Part shown: positions 1-12,039 of the stretch, one piece after another
How positions within the stretch are numbered: the first letter of the stretch is position 1
Layout: the number at the start of each line of letters is the position of its first letter
Assembly (NCBI GenBank): GCA_013407085.1
Contig: JACCGJ010015250.1
Coordinates: 1-64,000 of the forward strand
Direction of reading: 5' to 3'
Source: Atriophallophorus winterbourni
Taxonomy: Eukaryota; Platyhelminthes; Trematoda; Plagiorchiida; Microphallidae
Length of the DNA stretch: 64,000 nt
The notes under the pieces: generated by a model
Databases searched by the model: none
Told to the model about the DNA's origin: nothing
The model's input: the letters and a program-made list of their open reading frames with translations, nothing else
Program-made: the position numbers and the translations under genes

Positions 1-362
1 TGCAAGCGGCCAGAAGACTTTGCTGTCACTCGCCAGGTTTCCGATCCATAGAGTAGCACGGATTTGACGTTGCTTCTGAATATACGGAGTTTCGTGCGTT
101 TTGATAGAACCTTCGACTTCCAAATGGGTTTCGAAGCTATGAACGCGTATCTTGCTTTGCCGATTCTGGCGACTATGTCTTCGTCCGTGCCACCACTTAA
201 TGAAACAAGGCTGCCGGGGTAGACGGATTGCGTGACGTCTTTAACTGCTTTACCATTGATGGTGATTGATGGGTGCTCGTCGGTTAGCACACGGAGGACT
301 TCTGTTTTTCCGGTATTCACGCGTAGTCCTGCATATGGAGCAAAGTGTGCTAGTCTATCGGT
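1..362 (-). pseudogene. RTE C-terminal region, truncated by window start
   Basis: Reading in the third frame gives residues typical of the RTE C-terminus, including TGKTEVLRV, a VYPGSLVS-like stretch and LLYGSETW. Confidence 0.7.
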
Positions 363-671
363 CTATCTCTGAAGACGTTGGGGGTCACGTGATATCAAGC
401 AGGCATCATCAGCATATTCCAGATCCTCCAAATGTTCGGATTCCTTCAAATCGATACCGTTCCTCTCACCTTTTACTGTCTGATTCATTATCCAGTCTAT
501 TACCAACAGAAAAATAATTGGGGACAACATGCATCCCTGGCGGACGCCAGTCTCAACTGCAAATGGATCGGTAAATCTTCCGTTGTGAATTACCTGACAG
601 GAAGCACCTTCATACAGTTGCTTTATGAGGTCCGTGTACAGCGGTGGGACCCCATAGTGTGGCAAAAGCTT
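363..671 (-). pseudogene. RTE reverse transcriptase, YADD fragment
   Basis: It continues the RT after the stop, with TGVRQGCMLSPIIFLLVID and the catalytic LEYADDACLIS. A further frameshift near 362 separates the C-terminal part. Confidence 0.8.
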
Positions 672-2291
672 TCATATGAATTCGCGGTCCACACTGTCAA
701 AGGCTTTTTCAAAATCTATGAAGTTGAGACAAAGAGGCGATTGCCATTCAATGCTTTGTTCAATTATTATTCGGAGGGTCGCAATTTGGTCGATACCAGA
801 CTTTTGGTTTCTGAAGCCCGATTGCTCTGGCCGTGAAACTTGATCGATAGCGTCGCGCAAACGCAGAAGGATGATGCGCGTCAGTACTTTACTAGGGACT
901 GAGAGCAGCATTATACCTCGCCAGTTTTTGCATAGCCTAAGATCCACTTTCTTTGGAAGTTTGACCAAATGACTGCTCTTCCAATCATTTGGGACCCGTT
1001 TTTCTGACCGGATTTTCTGCAGCAGAGGAAGTAACATATCAGCCGAGGTGTCCAAATCAGCCTTCAGAGCTCCTGGTGTAATCCCATCTGGACCTGGTGC
1101 TTTGCCATTCTTCAGCGATTTTAAGGCAAAAAGGATCTCATTTCGACCGGGGGGATCGGTGTTTACGTCTAGCAAATTTGCTGCAGGTGGGATGTCAGTG
1201 ACTGAAGTAGGTGCTGGTTGATTTAGGAGTTCCTTGAAGTGCTCCATCCATCGCTTTATTTGCACCGATTCCTGGCTAATAAGGTTACCTTCACCGTCCT
1301 TTATTATTTTGCCGTAAGGTATTTTCCTTCCTGATAAGGTTCTGGTAATGTTGTAGACGGTGTTCAGGTCTCTCTTTTCTGCTGCATTTTCCGCCTCCGT
1401 TGCCAGCATTTCATAGAACCGCCTCTTGTCCCTTCTGGCACTTCGTTTCACGTCTTTATTTAGGGAGCCGTATTGTTCGATCAGTTGGTTTTTCTGCTTG
1501 GTGTCCTTACACCGGAGGATCTGTTGTTTCAGCTGCCTTCTCGAGTTGATCAGTGTCCAAGTCTCACTCAAGATCCACTCTTTGTCTTTCTTTACCAGTC
1601 TGCCAATTACGTGCTTACAAGTGTCTTGCCAACAGTCTTTCAGAGCGGTCCAGTGTTCATTTATTGGGAGTTCAGGGGTTAAGTTGTTGAGCGATTTGAA
1701 TCTGTTTTTCAGTGAGATTGAGAAAATCTCTCTTGTACGCTCTTCCCTTAGTTTCTGCGTGTGATACTTTACACTAGGCCGACTGCCGGTTTCGTAGAAA
1801 GCTCTCAACTTGATTTTAATTGTGGCCATTAGAAGGTAGTGATCTGAAGCAACATCCGCACCTCGCATTACCCGTGTATCAAGGAGACTATGTCTCCATT
1901 TTCGTGAAATCGATAGGTGATCGATTTGATTGGCAGTAGCACCATCAGGTGACGTCCAGGTTACCTTGTGGATGTTCCGGTGTTGAAAGATTCTGCCTCC
2001 GATGACCAGATCGTTGAGCGCGCAAACATCTGCGAAAAGTTCACCGTTCTCATTCATTTCACCAAGGGCGTGCGTACCCATCACAGATTCCCTCCCTGTG
2101 TTGTCTGGACCCAATTTCGCGTTCATGTCACCCATCAAAATCTTGATATCTCGCTTGGGTGTCTTGTCTAGGACAGACTGCAGACACACGTAAAATTCTT
2201 CTTTCGACTCAAGGCTAGCATTGTTTGAATTACCGTCACATTTCTCCCCTTGGAAATAAATCTGACTGTGATTATCCGTGTTCCCATCCAA
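672..2291 (-). pseudogene. RTE endonuclease C-terminus and reverse transcriptase N-terminal half
   Basis: The 539-codon open frame has the endonuclease motif MGDMNAKLG near residue 55, SDHYLL near residue 150, and RT motifs KAPGPDGITPGAL, FIDFEKAFDSVDR and an SRPEQSGFR stretch. It ends at an in-frame stop just after motif A, and the rest of the RT lies in the frame at 363-671. Confidence 0.85.
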
Positions 2292-2637
2292 TGAGAGCGC
2301 ATACAGCTATTGGGGATAGCATAATGGCGACGCCGTCTGAATGATTATGGTTCTCGTCTTCATGGCCTGAGTAAATAATCCGTTCCGCAGATGTCAAAAC
2401 CAACATACCAGATCCATGCCATCTACTTTCACATAATCCTAGGAGCTGTATACCATACCTTTGCATTTCTTTCGCGACCTGTGCAGCCTTTCCGGTCGCA
2501 TACATCGTACGGACGTTCCATGTGGCAATCTTTGTTGTTGCTTTCATCGACAGAAGATTCATCTGCTGACTGACTTCCGGTGGGCTTTTACCAGTCTGCT
2601 TCATTTTTAACTCAGATAAGGTTTCTTCTCGATTCAA
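2272..2637 (-). pseudogene. RTE endonuclease, N-terminal fragment
   Basis: The translation holds the endonuclease opening TWNVRTM and CESRWHGSG, with the catalytic Asn and Glu positions present. It stops near SPIAVCALIGWEHG; the expected following strand of the domain is missing, so a deletion joins it to the next frame. Confidence 0.75.
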
Positions 2638-3050
2638 GCATGGAGATGTTACTTTGGTATGACATGTTGCTTTGGTTTCAGTAGCGGTTTGAGGTTTTTA
2701 CAGAGTGGGGTTGCTGACCCCGCGTCTAACCCTCCTCCTTTTGCAGACGGGCTTGGGACCGTCCTCGGCGGAGTATTGTGATTGTGTACTCCGCAGGAAG
2801 CGGAGGTTTGGAGTCAGGGTTTCCATCCCCTAGATGGACTGCCCTCCCAGGCTGACGAGCTCCATCTACCCGAAGCGAACTGGTTTTGAGGCGCCAGTCA
2901 CCCGCCTTCGACCCTTCTCCTGTCAGTAGAAGCAGTTCCGCCACGAGGCAGGCCAGGAGTTGGGCTTCGGTTGTCAGAGGCTATTTGAGACGCACGCCGT
3001 ATGGGAGCATTTTGTAGGTAGCGGGAGCTTATCCCCACCACCCCGGCTGT
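2638..3050 (-). other. RTE-like element 5' region
   Basis: GC-richer than its surroundings, with an open frame of 72 codons (2726-2944) rich in Arg, Gly and Pro. This resembles the 5' part of the RTE element rather than a host gene. The junction with the older LINE relic is near 3050. Confidence 0.5.
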
Positions 3051-3059
3051 GACAACATT

Positions 3060-4044
3060 GGGAACCATAGGGACATTATACAGGGCCGATATTGGAGTGC
3101 TCTTTCATATAAGCATGCAGTTTCGATTTGAAATTGCCGATTATGGCAGCGTTCACAATAACCTGTGATAATGAATTCCACAAAAAGCAAATACGCACCG
3201 AGAAGAAATGTTGTCTACCTTCGGGTATTGCTTACGGGACAACTTGAATGACTCCGTGTATTATTAAGTGAAATAACCCTGATCAAATCACGGTGCGGGT
3301 TATTTTCGATCCGCCGTATTTTATATGTTAAGATCATGTCACTCCTTACTCACCTATGTGTAAAATCGATCAATCCCAGCATGGCCATTCGCTATTGGTA
3401 TGGCATGCGCTGAAACCCATCAACTCGCTTCGTCGCTCGGTGGTCAATTTTAGCCACCAATCCAATGTCTTTACGCGGACAAGGAGCCAAAACTGGAATA
3501 TTGTATTCTATCGTTGGATGGATGATAGTTGACTTGTTTCCATACGACTGACGATATTTCTCTGGAACATCTTGTAATACGGAAAGTGGTGTGGCATCGC
3601 AACTGAACCCTTCCAACACTCTCTACTGTATCAAGCATTTTTCTTTCTTTGGATCGAAGTTCGATGAATGTGTTACCAATTTTATATGCAACTTGTTTAT
3701 CGACCTTGTAAATTCTTACATGTTCTTGTGGATTGCAAGCAACATTTATTGAAGAACAATGAATCTTACGTAAACTGAAGTTTTGATAATCCATTCGACT
3801 CAGTGATTTCAACAAACGAATTACAATGACCAGGGTACTATAAAGAATAATGCCAGCCCCATGCATTTGTAATCGATTTCCCCAGACAGAACTCGTTCCC
3901 ATGGAACGTCTTATAATGCTGACGTTTGCTTGCTATTTTCGCATCAGATCTACATCGTCTATCGTTCACTGAGTGGAACGTTAAAAGTAAAGTGAAACAC
4001 AATCTGAGTTGGATATTTTTGTCTTCGAATAATGTTTTCCTCAA
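3060..4044 (-). pseudogene. CR1/jockey-like LINE reverse transcriptase C-terminus, heavily decayed
   Basis: Frames at 3392-3619 and 3471-3902 hold HPTIEYNIPVLAPCPRKDI and DHRATKRVDGF, matching the thumb region RPxxEYxxQxWxPxxxKDI...RRATK seen in the intact copies elsewhere in the window. Many stops and frameshifts interrupt it. The RTE element abuts or truncates its 3' end. Confidence 0.6.
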
Positions 4045-4089
4045 GCTATGATTCTGAGGATTTTTTTAATTAACAAGCTTTTGTCTCAT

Positions 4090-4170
4090 TACTTCGACAT
4101 TGATGTTTTTGTTAAGTTTATTGCTTTTTATACCATCAATCTTGAATCTTGAATCGTGAATCAATCAGGA
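4090..4170 (+). repeat. Possible CR1-like 3' tail fragment
   Basis: A short stretch resembles the 3' untranslated tail of the LINE ending at 34.19 kb and finishes in a short imperfect repeat of CTTGAAT. No coding part is attached. Confidence 0.3.
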
Positions 4171-5258
4171 TTATTGAGGTCAAAGTTTACCATCTAATCG
4201 AGTGCTTAAGTAAATAACTTTTGTTCTCAGAAATTTCATGGAAAATGTGTGGGACCAGCTTACATAATCATTTTACGCGTCCTAAAGCGTGTTTTAACCC
4301 CAGAGAAACGAAAATGCCGAAACTTTGAGAGCAAATAACCCATATATGTTTGGTGCCTGTTCGAATCTCTACAGCTTTTGAGTTGTCACATTGAAGTGGA
4401 CTGAACCTTCCGTATTACAGTGGGAATACAACAGGTTTAAAAAGCCTTGGGGATTGCTTTTAAGATCGTATATTTTGAAACATTCCGCACGGCTAACAGT
4501 CGAATGCCTTCATAATATCTATAAACAGTGTACAATAGCATACGCTGATTTTGACAGCATTTTTATAGCACTTTTTACAGTAAAGTCATGCCTACGGTTG
4601 ATTATCGATTGCGTAAGCCACACGGAGTTAAGGAGTAAACTGCGTGAGCTGATTTCTGCAGCAAGTTTGTGAAACTACAGCGAGCAATTTTCGGAAAAAT
4701 TTAGAAAAACGAAAATTTCTTGGTAATTGCTGCAGCGGCCCAACGTTTGACCACTCAGATAACTTTAACTTAAGCCAGTCGCTTTTTGCGTTTTCTGTGT
4801 ATCATTAATCGAAAGAGCGATTTGACGTATGGAGTGTTTAATCGATTCCCATTGTTTAGTGACAGTTAAAAAAGACATGGTTTACTGAGCTCGAATGTGA
4901 AAGCTTGCTCTAAATGCACAGCTCTATGTGGTTCCCACATACGGTTGGTATCGATCCACATCTTCCAAATTAAACGGAAAAGTGGTCAGTGTTGCGGCAT
5001 GCGCTCTGATATTATCTCATGAATAACATGCCTAACATATAATCATATCTGAAGAAGAATAACAAACTGATTTTATATCTTTGAAACCTTATTTGCAGGA
5101 GAGTTTATGCTATGGTTCTTTTTGAAAGCCGGTTCTAATGACACAAAAATCTAACTTTGTGAATAGTTCTGCAATGGCGTTGCCAAGCTTCCATTGTTCT
5201 CCCTGCCAAACATTTACAAGACAAAATAAATGTGTTGCTCACATCCCCACACTTATCC
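4171..5258. other. No recognised feature
   Basis: I see no gene here. A 93-codon plus-strand frame at 4391-4672 has no family resemblance I can name and may be part of the decayed Penelope-like element that follows. Confidence 0.4.
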
Positions 5259-5300
5259 ACAACTACCGGTTTCTGACTGTTTGCCGTCACCAGTAAGATT
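5259..5300 (-). ncRNA. Hammerhead ribozyme relic (PLE type)
   Basis: The minus strand shows CTGGTGA (one change from CTGATGA), a stem II with AAACA loop, AGAAAC and a GGTAGT end. One core base is altered, so it is probably inactive. Confidence 0.45.
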
Positions 5301-5514
5301 AGGTTCAGTGAGCCTTGAAATAGTGGATTTACAAGACAATTTGTCCAAGACTCGTGATCTGCACCGAGGCTGACATTGGAATGACCATATACTGCTACAC
5401 AGTTTAATGGATTGAAATTTGTGTGCAATCGGTTAGAGCAGTTTTTCGGTAACGTTTAGCATCTGACACAAACCCTTATAGAGTCAGTGAGCATTTAAGA
5501 CGATGAAATAATGG

Positions 5515-6660
5515 ATAGAATTGATGTGAGTGCATTGTTTACCAATGTAGGTACGACAAGGGCATAATAAATATCTAGAATGGTACTGAAATCAAATGCC
5601 TTTTTGCAGGATCGTTCAAATTTGAGCGTCCAGCAAATATTTAACGGTGTGTCAGTTTTCTTAAACATGAATCACTTTGTTGTTAATGGACAACTATATA
5701 AGGAAAAGGAAGGTTTAACAACGAGTTCACCGATATCTCCATTACTTGCTAAGATGCATATTTAGCACTTTGAAAACAATGACCTTAAAATGAAAGGATT
5801 AGGCCAAAGTTATAGTGGCGCTAAGTCGATAACACGTTTTTCATTATAAAGCGGGAACATTCAGAACCCTTATTTAACTATTTTAATGAGATAGACATTG
5901 AATTACAGTCATAAACGAAGTGGAATTTTCCACAGGCACCCTGTCGTTTTCAGACTGTTGGGTTTCAAAGAGTAGATGGAAAGATGATAACGTTATTTGA
6001 TCGAAAACCCATCAATACAGACGCTGTATTACGATACACTTTCGCGTATCGGAGAAATGTCGTCAGATCCATAGCTTCGTTCATTTTTCATACGATAGCA
6101 CACCTATGCAGCGTAAATAAACGAAAAGAGACTTATCGTGTAGCTAATAACAGCCTCTTAAACAACAATAGTCAGAAACGTTTTGTAAAGAGCCAATTGA
6201 TGATAGTGAAATACTCAGCAGGCTAAATCAGAGAAGACGTGGCAAGATACAGTTTTTATACCGTATGTTAAATGCCTATCAGAAGCATTCATTAAAATCT
6301 GAAATCAGGCGTCCATAGGCGTGACGTTTAAGAATGAAAAAAATTATCCGTTCCAACCGAGTGCATCTTAAGGTTAAGATACCTTTATCAAGCGTCATGA
6401 CTAGCATCTACAAAATTCAGTGTTCATATAGAACAGGCTTCCGGAGATCTTCACACCAGAATCGAATAAACCAGAAAGCGTGTTTAAAGGCGGCCCACAG
6501 ATCCGGGAGAATATCAATCCCTGATTCGTGATTTAAACTTGGTGGATTACGATTTAGATACGGGCAACAAGGTCAATTTAAACAAAGTGAAAGTGCGAAG
6601 GACACGGTATGAAACCGTATGGCGAACGCCAACATGCGGAGGTAGTCGAAATTTTTAAGT
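5515..6660 (+). pseudogene. Penelope-like element, reverse transcriptase and possible GIY-YIG remnant
   Basis: Broken frames give FDVSALFTNV near 5525, then NHFVVNGQLYKEKEGL and SPISPLLAKMH near 5670-5760. These are the Penelope-type RT blocks (SFDVxSLFTN, FxxNGxxYxQxxGxxMGSPxSPLLA). Further on, LFDRKPINTDAVLRYTFAYR near 5990 fits the VYRKPTxTxxYLxxxS block. A frame near 6370 has SIYKIQCS, like the start of a GIY-YIG endonuclease. The LADD-type motif is lost and stops abound, so it is inactive. Confidence 0.6.
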
Positions 6661-9600
6661 CATGTCGAAAGGCAGTCAATAAGGTAGATGGGGCATAAAT
6701 ATCCACAATCTGGCGCTCAGGTCAAATTAGATATTTCTTTTTCATCTTATACTTAATATTTAATTATGTTTTATTTTCCTTTTACACTCGTTTAATCTTG
6801 ACCCCATTATATATTACCTTTACGCATGTGGGCCACCGTATCTACTAGCATTGACCGTGTTCACTTGTGTCAGATTGATGTGCACCGTATTAGGCAAATC
6901 GAACACTGATCCTTGACATGCCTACGTGACATGATACTACAGGCTGTTTACGTAAGGTAGAAACAGAGATGGTGTGTTGACTACTACTTAGTCATATTCC
7001 CACGTCTTGACTATCATCCTTTGTCTGACGAAGTTTCTGTGTTAAATGTGAAACCCTTCCAAGATCTGCTCTTACCGATTGCACACAAATTTCTTTTTAT
7101 TATGAATACACGATCGGTCCAAGACATATTCCATTTAATTGCAACACACTCGGCATGTTTTTAAGGACATTGTGAGTCTTTGAAAAGGGCGCCTTTTCAA
7201 CAATGATAAAATAATGGCACCTATGATCTACTTAAGATTTATAACCCAAATCTATTCGGATCCACTTTTACGCATTTCTGCCAATTTCAATTTGGCTGAA
7301 TCGCAAAGCCAAAGCAGCTCAGAGCAGTCGAACTTTATCAGCGCCCCTTTATTTTCAAAACTATGTAATCTCTTTTTTTAGCCCACCAGAGTCTGATAGC
7401 GGCGTGCCATCAAAGAACTTGAATAAAATTACGAACTGATTAACGGGACTGTGTATCCTAACGTTTACTCAATTTAGACTCATAAAGCATCTTAAATGAT
7501 TGGATTTAGCCACCATGTAATGGAAATCTGAAATAAGGGTTTTAATCGAAAATTGGCTGAACAATCAGTTTTCCTATTTGCGCTAGATTTTATACGGACG
7601 ATGAAATTATTGTTACGCAAATAAAGTTACCACCGAATCTTTTCAAATTCATCTAATTAGTGTCATAATTTTATCATTAACCAGAAATTGTACTGAAAGG
7701 CTTGTTTCCAATCGTTACGGGATCTTAATAATATGGTTTTTATGTGATAACTACGAAGATATATTCGAAGTAACCGAATACAATTGAGGTAAGAATTTTC
7801 CGACCCGCAAGTGTAAAATTCTTCATGTATAAAACTTCATGCCGATTGTCAATGAAACGCTCAGAGGTATATAAAATTCTGATCAAGTGCGAGCGGTCTG
7901 GACTTTTATACAGACAGTGCCTGCTTGGAAGAAATTCAACAAAATATTCCCCATGACGTCAATTAAAACTTCGGGATACGAACGATGCATTTTTATTCGG
8001 ACAATGCAATTGGGGGGGGGCGGTTTTAGTTTTATTAAGCTGGAACCAAAGGCACGCCTCGTTAGAAATGCATAGGACATCGGTAATAAAAAATGTACAT
8101 ATCAAATACATTAAACAATAGATGTAAATTCTACTAAACATTGCCATATATGTGTGTATGTTAACTGAAAATTTCGTTGTAAGTCGGATATAAAAATCTC
8201 GTTTATTATCCAGGCACAATGATCCGGTTCTGATCCATGATACATTATATGCACAGTGAATTTCGTCGTGTTCAACCTAACAACCACCATCAAATTTTAT
8301 TTCTGGCCATGTTACGAAATACAGAATCTATGAAAGTAGTTTGAAATCATATCTTTCATTATATGGAAACTACTCAAAATATTCTAGAATAGATTTCGTC
8401 AGGAATTTCTTGTAGGGAATCTGTTTACACATACGGTTTCTATTTCTCTCAAAATGCTAGAGTAAGAATGCTATATGAATGTCACCTGCGAAACGTATCA
8501 TACTTGGTTCACTTTAGATTTTGAGAACAAAATAATATTTGTTTTATAATATGTCGAGTAATCACGTTTGTTATAACTGAATTTAGAGCTTGTGAAGTAT
8601 AATGGCCAACAATCCAGCATATCATAGAGCCCGGCTTCAACTGTAATATGGCGCATAATTTATTGTTCTCAGAACAGTATGGCCATGAACTTTTAGACAC
8701 ATTTTTACCATTTTCTGCATCTAACTGCATTTACGCAATTTATCAAAATTTTATCAATCTCTGCAGGGACAGATATTATATTTTTTACCTGCAGCGGCGG
8801 CAATTACTTTCTCTGAAAAGAAGTCCAATTAAAACATGCATTAGCATACTGCAAACCAAAGAGCTAAATTTATCTGATGGAGAATCAATATTGACTAATA
8901 AATAACGTTTGGTTTTGGATATGTCGTTGCTTTATATGACGTTGAATACGAAAAACTGTAAGCAAATTAAAATGGATTGTTATTTAGTGTTAGGTTGCCG
9001 AAATAAGGTTTTAACTTTAGCTAATTATTTTGGCACTTGACAATACTAAAATGATTATTTTTAAATAAACTGTAATACTTAATTTCGAATTGAAAATTGC
9101 ATGTATGTTTTTAATTATATTACCATTAGGGGAAATGTTGCACACAAATTCCTCAAGCAGAATGTGTGCACAACAATTCGGATACCAATTAACTTCTCAG
9201 AATAATAAATCAAAACATCACTCTCGCTAAAGCCACAAATGAACTGCAGCAATCAAGATAGAAATTGATTCTAATATGAGACAAAGAAAAATGCAAGTAC
9301 TGAAAATAGCTTGAGTTAATTCGCCAATTATACATATTAGCTGCGTCACAAATTATACTTGATTTACCTCGCGAAAATTAATTGAGATCGTTTTACACCG
9401 AATACGTAGTATTGCACAATAAATTTCAACCGAATTCGACGACAATAACTTGGCATTCATCTTTCGAGTTTAAAAGTGACCATTTACATCAAACTTTCAA
9501 AATGGATGGTAGGTAGCTAGAATTTGCCATTTCGAGACTTGAGTGTCCAGAGATATAATAAAAATTATACAACCCATAGGCTGTCTTTGCACAATGATTG

Positions 9601-12030
9601 CCTTGTAGGAAAGTTTCTATAAGCACTCCATTATTATTAGTAGTAAAGCGTAACATTTTTTACTCGCACATCAACTATAAATAAATTATCTATTGAAACG
9701 TATTCATTCACGACATTCTAGAAATTAACTCCAGATTTTATCTTTTGTTGGCGTTTCAATTTCCTCAGTCATTAATGGATTATGCGGCAAATCCTTTCGC
9801 ATGACTAAAATGTTTGACGGAAGTTGTCGCGATCTATTTTGAGTAGAGAAACGTGTACCTGGGCTCCAAAAGCTTAGGGATAAGGGTTCTCCAAAATGCA
9901 TGAGTAAACAAATAGCACGCGCAAATTCATTGGATGAGAGTTGCTGTAACACACGAGTGGCCTGGTTTCAAATTCCCAAAAGAACATTTCCCATCTTATA
10001 CACAGAATTAGTATTTACGTAAAGCAGAGAATATGTTTTATAGTCCATCTATCCACGAACAATTATAAGTGTATATGTTACTAAACATGATGCTTATGTG
10101 GGCATCTGCAAGCCTTGCTGATCCAATGTACACACGCTGCCTTCATTCATAATGGCATGATAAACATCAACAGCTCGTTCAATTAGCACACTGATTTGTA
10201 TGCACCATATACTACTGAAACAAACTTCTTCAGAAAACAATTATTAAGACACGTTTATTCACGACACCATCCATTATGATAGAGTTTGCTTTGAACTAGT
10301 CGCTCGTTCGCGATTTCTCCGGAGCATGCGGTGCTAAGATTAAATCGCCAATATTGATAAAAAATTAACATGATCTGGCGTCAATAGTTTTTGTAATTTT
10401 ATTTGGTGGTGCGAAATTTATTTTGGTCTAGCAAATAATAATAATTATTCTTTGTCACAGTCTCGGCTTTTGAGCAGTGAAGGTTTTTTTTAGCATGTTC
10501 CACGTATGCAATATTTGTGTTAGAATGATATTTATAGCAACACAAACAGCGCTCTTGATATTCATTCGTTTAGCCGCGCTGAACGTTAATTGTTTCTATT
10601 CATTAATAACACGACTGCAAGGAAAAAATCACCCAAAATGACTTTCCAGTTTTTATGGCATGATCCAATATGCTTTTCTTTGTGAAAGACATCAAGTTCA
10701 GTATGAGGTCTTTCGCTAAACAGAATTTTATCAGTAAATTGTTGTAGATGATGCATTTCAAATTGATTAATAATATGTCCGTCCCGGTTGCTACTTGGTT
10801 CTGTTCATTTTACTGAACGGACGGCAATACACTTTTGGGAGCCGGAGTGGTTTTCCTTGAACCGCAAATTGGGAGAATAGTTAGAGCTGGGGGTTGGTCT
10901 GATTGATGAGCTCTATGCCCTTCTAGTCGTAGCTGTTAACCAGTACATTCTGTTAACACTGTTACTTCATGCAAGAGACCAATAGTGTGTTATTTTATAT
11001 AAATGCGCCTAGGTTAACGAAACGGTATTGGAATATATGAAAAAATCTGTTTATCAGACAAGACCATAACAACAATGAGACCTATAGAAGCGGTTGTCAG
11101 TTTGATAAGTATGTCTTCACAAGAGGTGCTAAATGGAAGATTAGAGAACTGTCTAACGAGTGTTGCATTCCATGTTTTGTCTTCATGATTTCGATGCAAA
11201 CTTCACGGTAACCGCAGATGAAAAGAATACGATTCTACATGAACTATGGAAAATTTAACAATTCATAAAATTCATCAATGAAGATGCGTTAAATATTTTT
11301 CAGTGAACAAGCTACATAATTGAACAGTAAATTATATTAGACCGTCCAATTTTTTTGGATTCAGCAACTAAACTATATGATTCGTATCATGCGATTGAAA
11401 TTCAGTAATGCTTCAGATCACCTCACCAGAATCTTTACCTTCCTTCAACTCAGGGGCTAAAATATAAAGATAAATCAAAAGTAATATATGATCCGTTTAG
11501 TTTCATATTACAGCTTTATGATTATACCACATGCAACATATAACCTCATCGAAAGTTATGCTCTCCTTTAATTCAAAGGATACGGAACCGATTAATTGAG
11601 CGCATCATTTGAGGTGAAAATTTGCAAGTCGTCGGAATTAACAGAATATCTCGCAATTATTTTGCTTCCCTTCGACTCGTTAGCTAGAATTAACCCATCA
11701 ATTGCCGAACAATCGCACAGTGGATGAGTTGCACAGAGAAGATGCATATGCTCTTCTATATGCAAAATAGTTATACGTTACGGATGGGAGCAGTGACATT
11801 AATTTGCACATGGACATGCTCGGTAAGTGAGCCAGCAACGGTGTGAATAGAGAAGTTGAGTTAATGTGAATGGTTGAATAAAACACATTACTTTTCACAA
11901 TATTAATAATCGTTGGTAAGGTTTGGATAAATACAAACTGGTTAATTGCATGCCGCGTGATTTTAATGATGCATAAAAAATGTTTGTGCCGGAGATGCAT
12001 AGAGGAACATATTTAGCAGGACATACGGAT
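6661..12030. other. No supportable gene; AT-rich spacer or intron
   Basis: About 5.4 kb with only short random frames on both strands. A run of G near 8010 and a slightly GC-richer patch at about 10.79-10.93 kb are the only compositional breaks. It could be intergenic, downstream of the micro-exon gene. Confidence 0.5.
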
Positions 12031-12039
12031 ACTAATTAG

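Larger units (their letters stand above)
1..3050 (-). mobile_element. RTE-like non-LTR retrotransposon (SR2-like), decayed and cut by the window edge
   Basis: The element reads on the minus strand: a GC-rich 5' part, an AP endonuclease beginning KIATWNVRTMYATGKA, a linker, a reverse transcriptase with KNGKAPGPDGI, FIDFEKAFDSVDR, VRQGCMLSP and YADD motifs, and an LYGSETW-type C-terminal tail that runs off position 1. These motifs fit the RTE clade, which includes schistosome SR2. Several frame breaks and a gap in the endonuclease show that it is dead. Confidence 0.85.

Noticed and set aside
7887..8293. Overlapping short frames on both strands around 8 kb, with a G run
   Set aside because: Random-looking composition, no codon or domain signal and no splice context.
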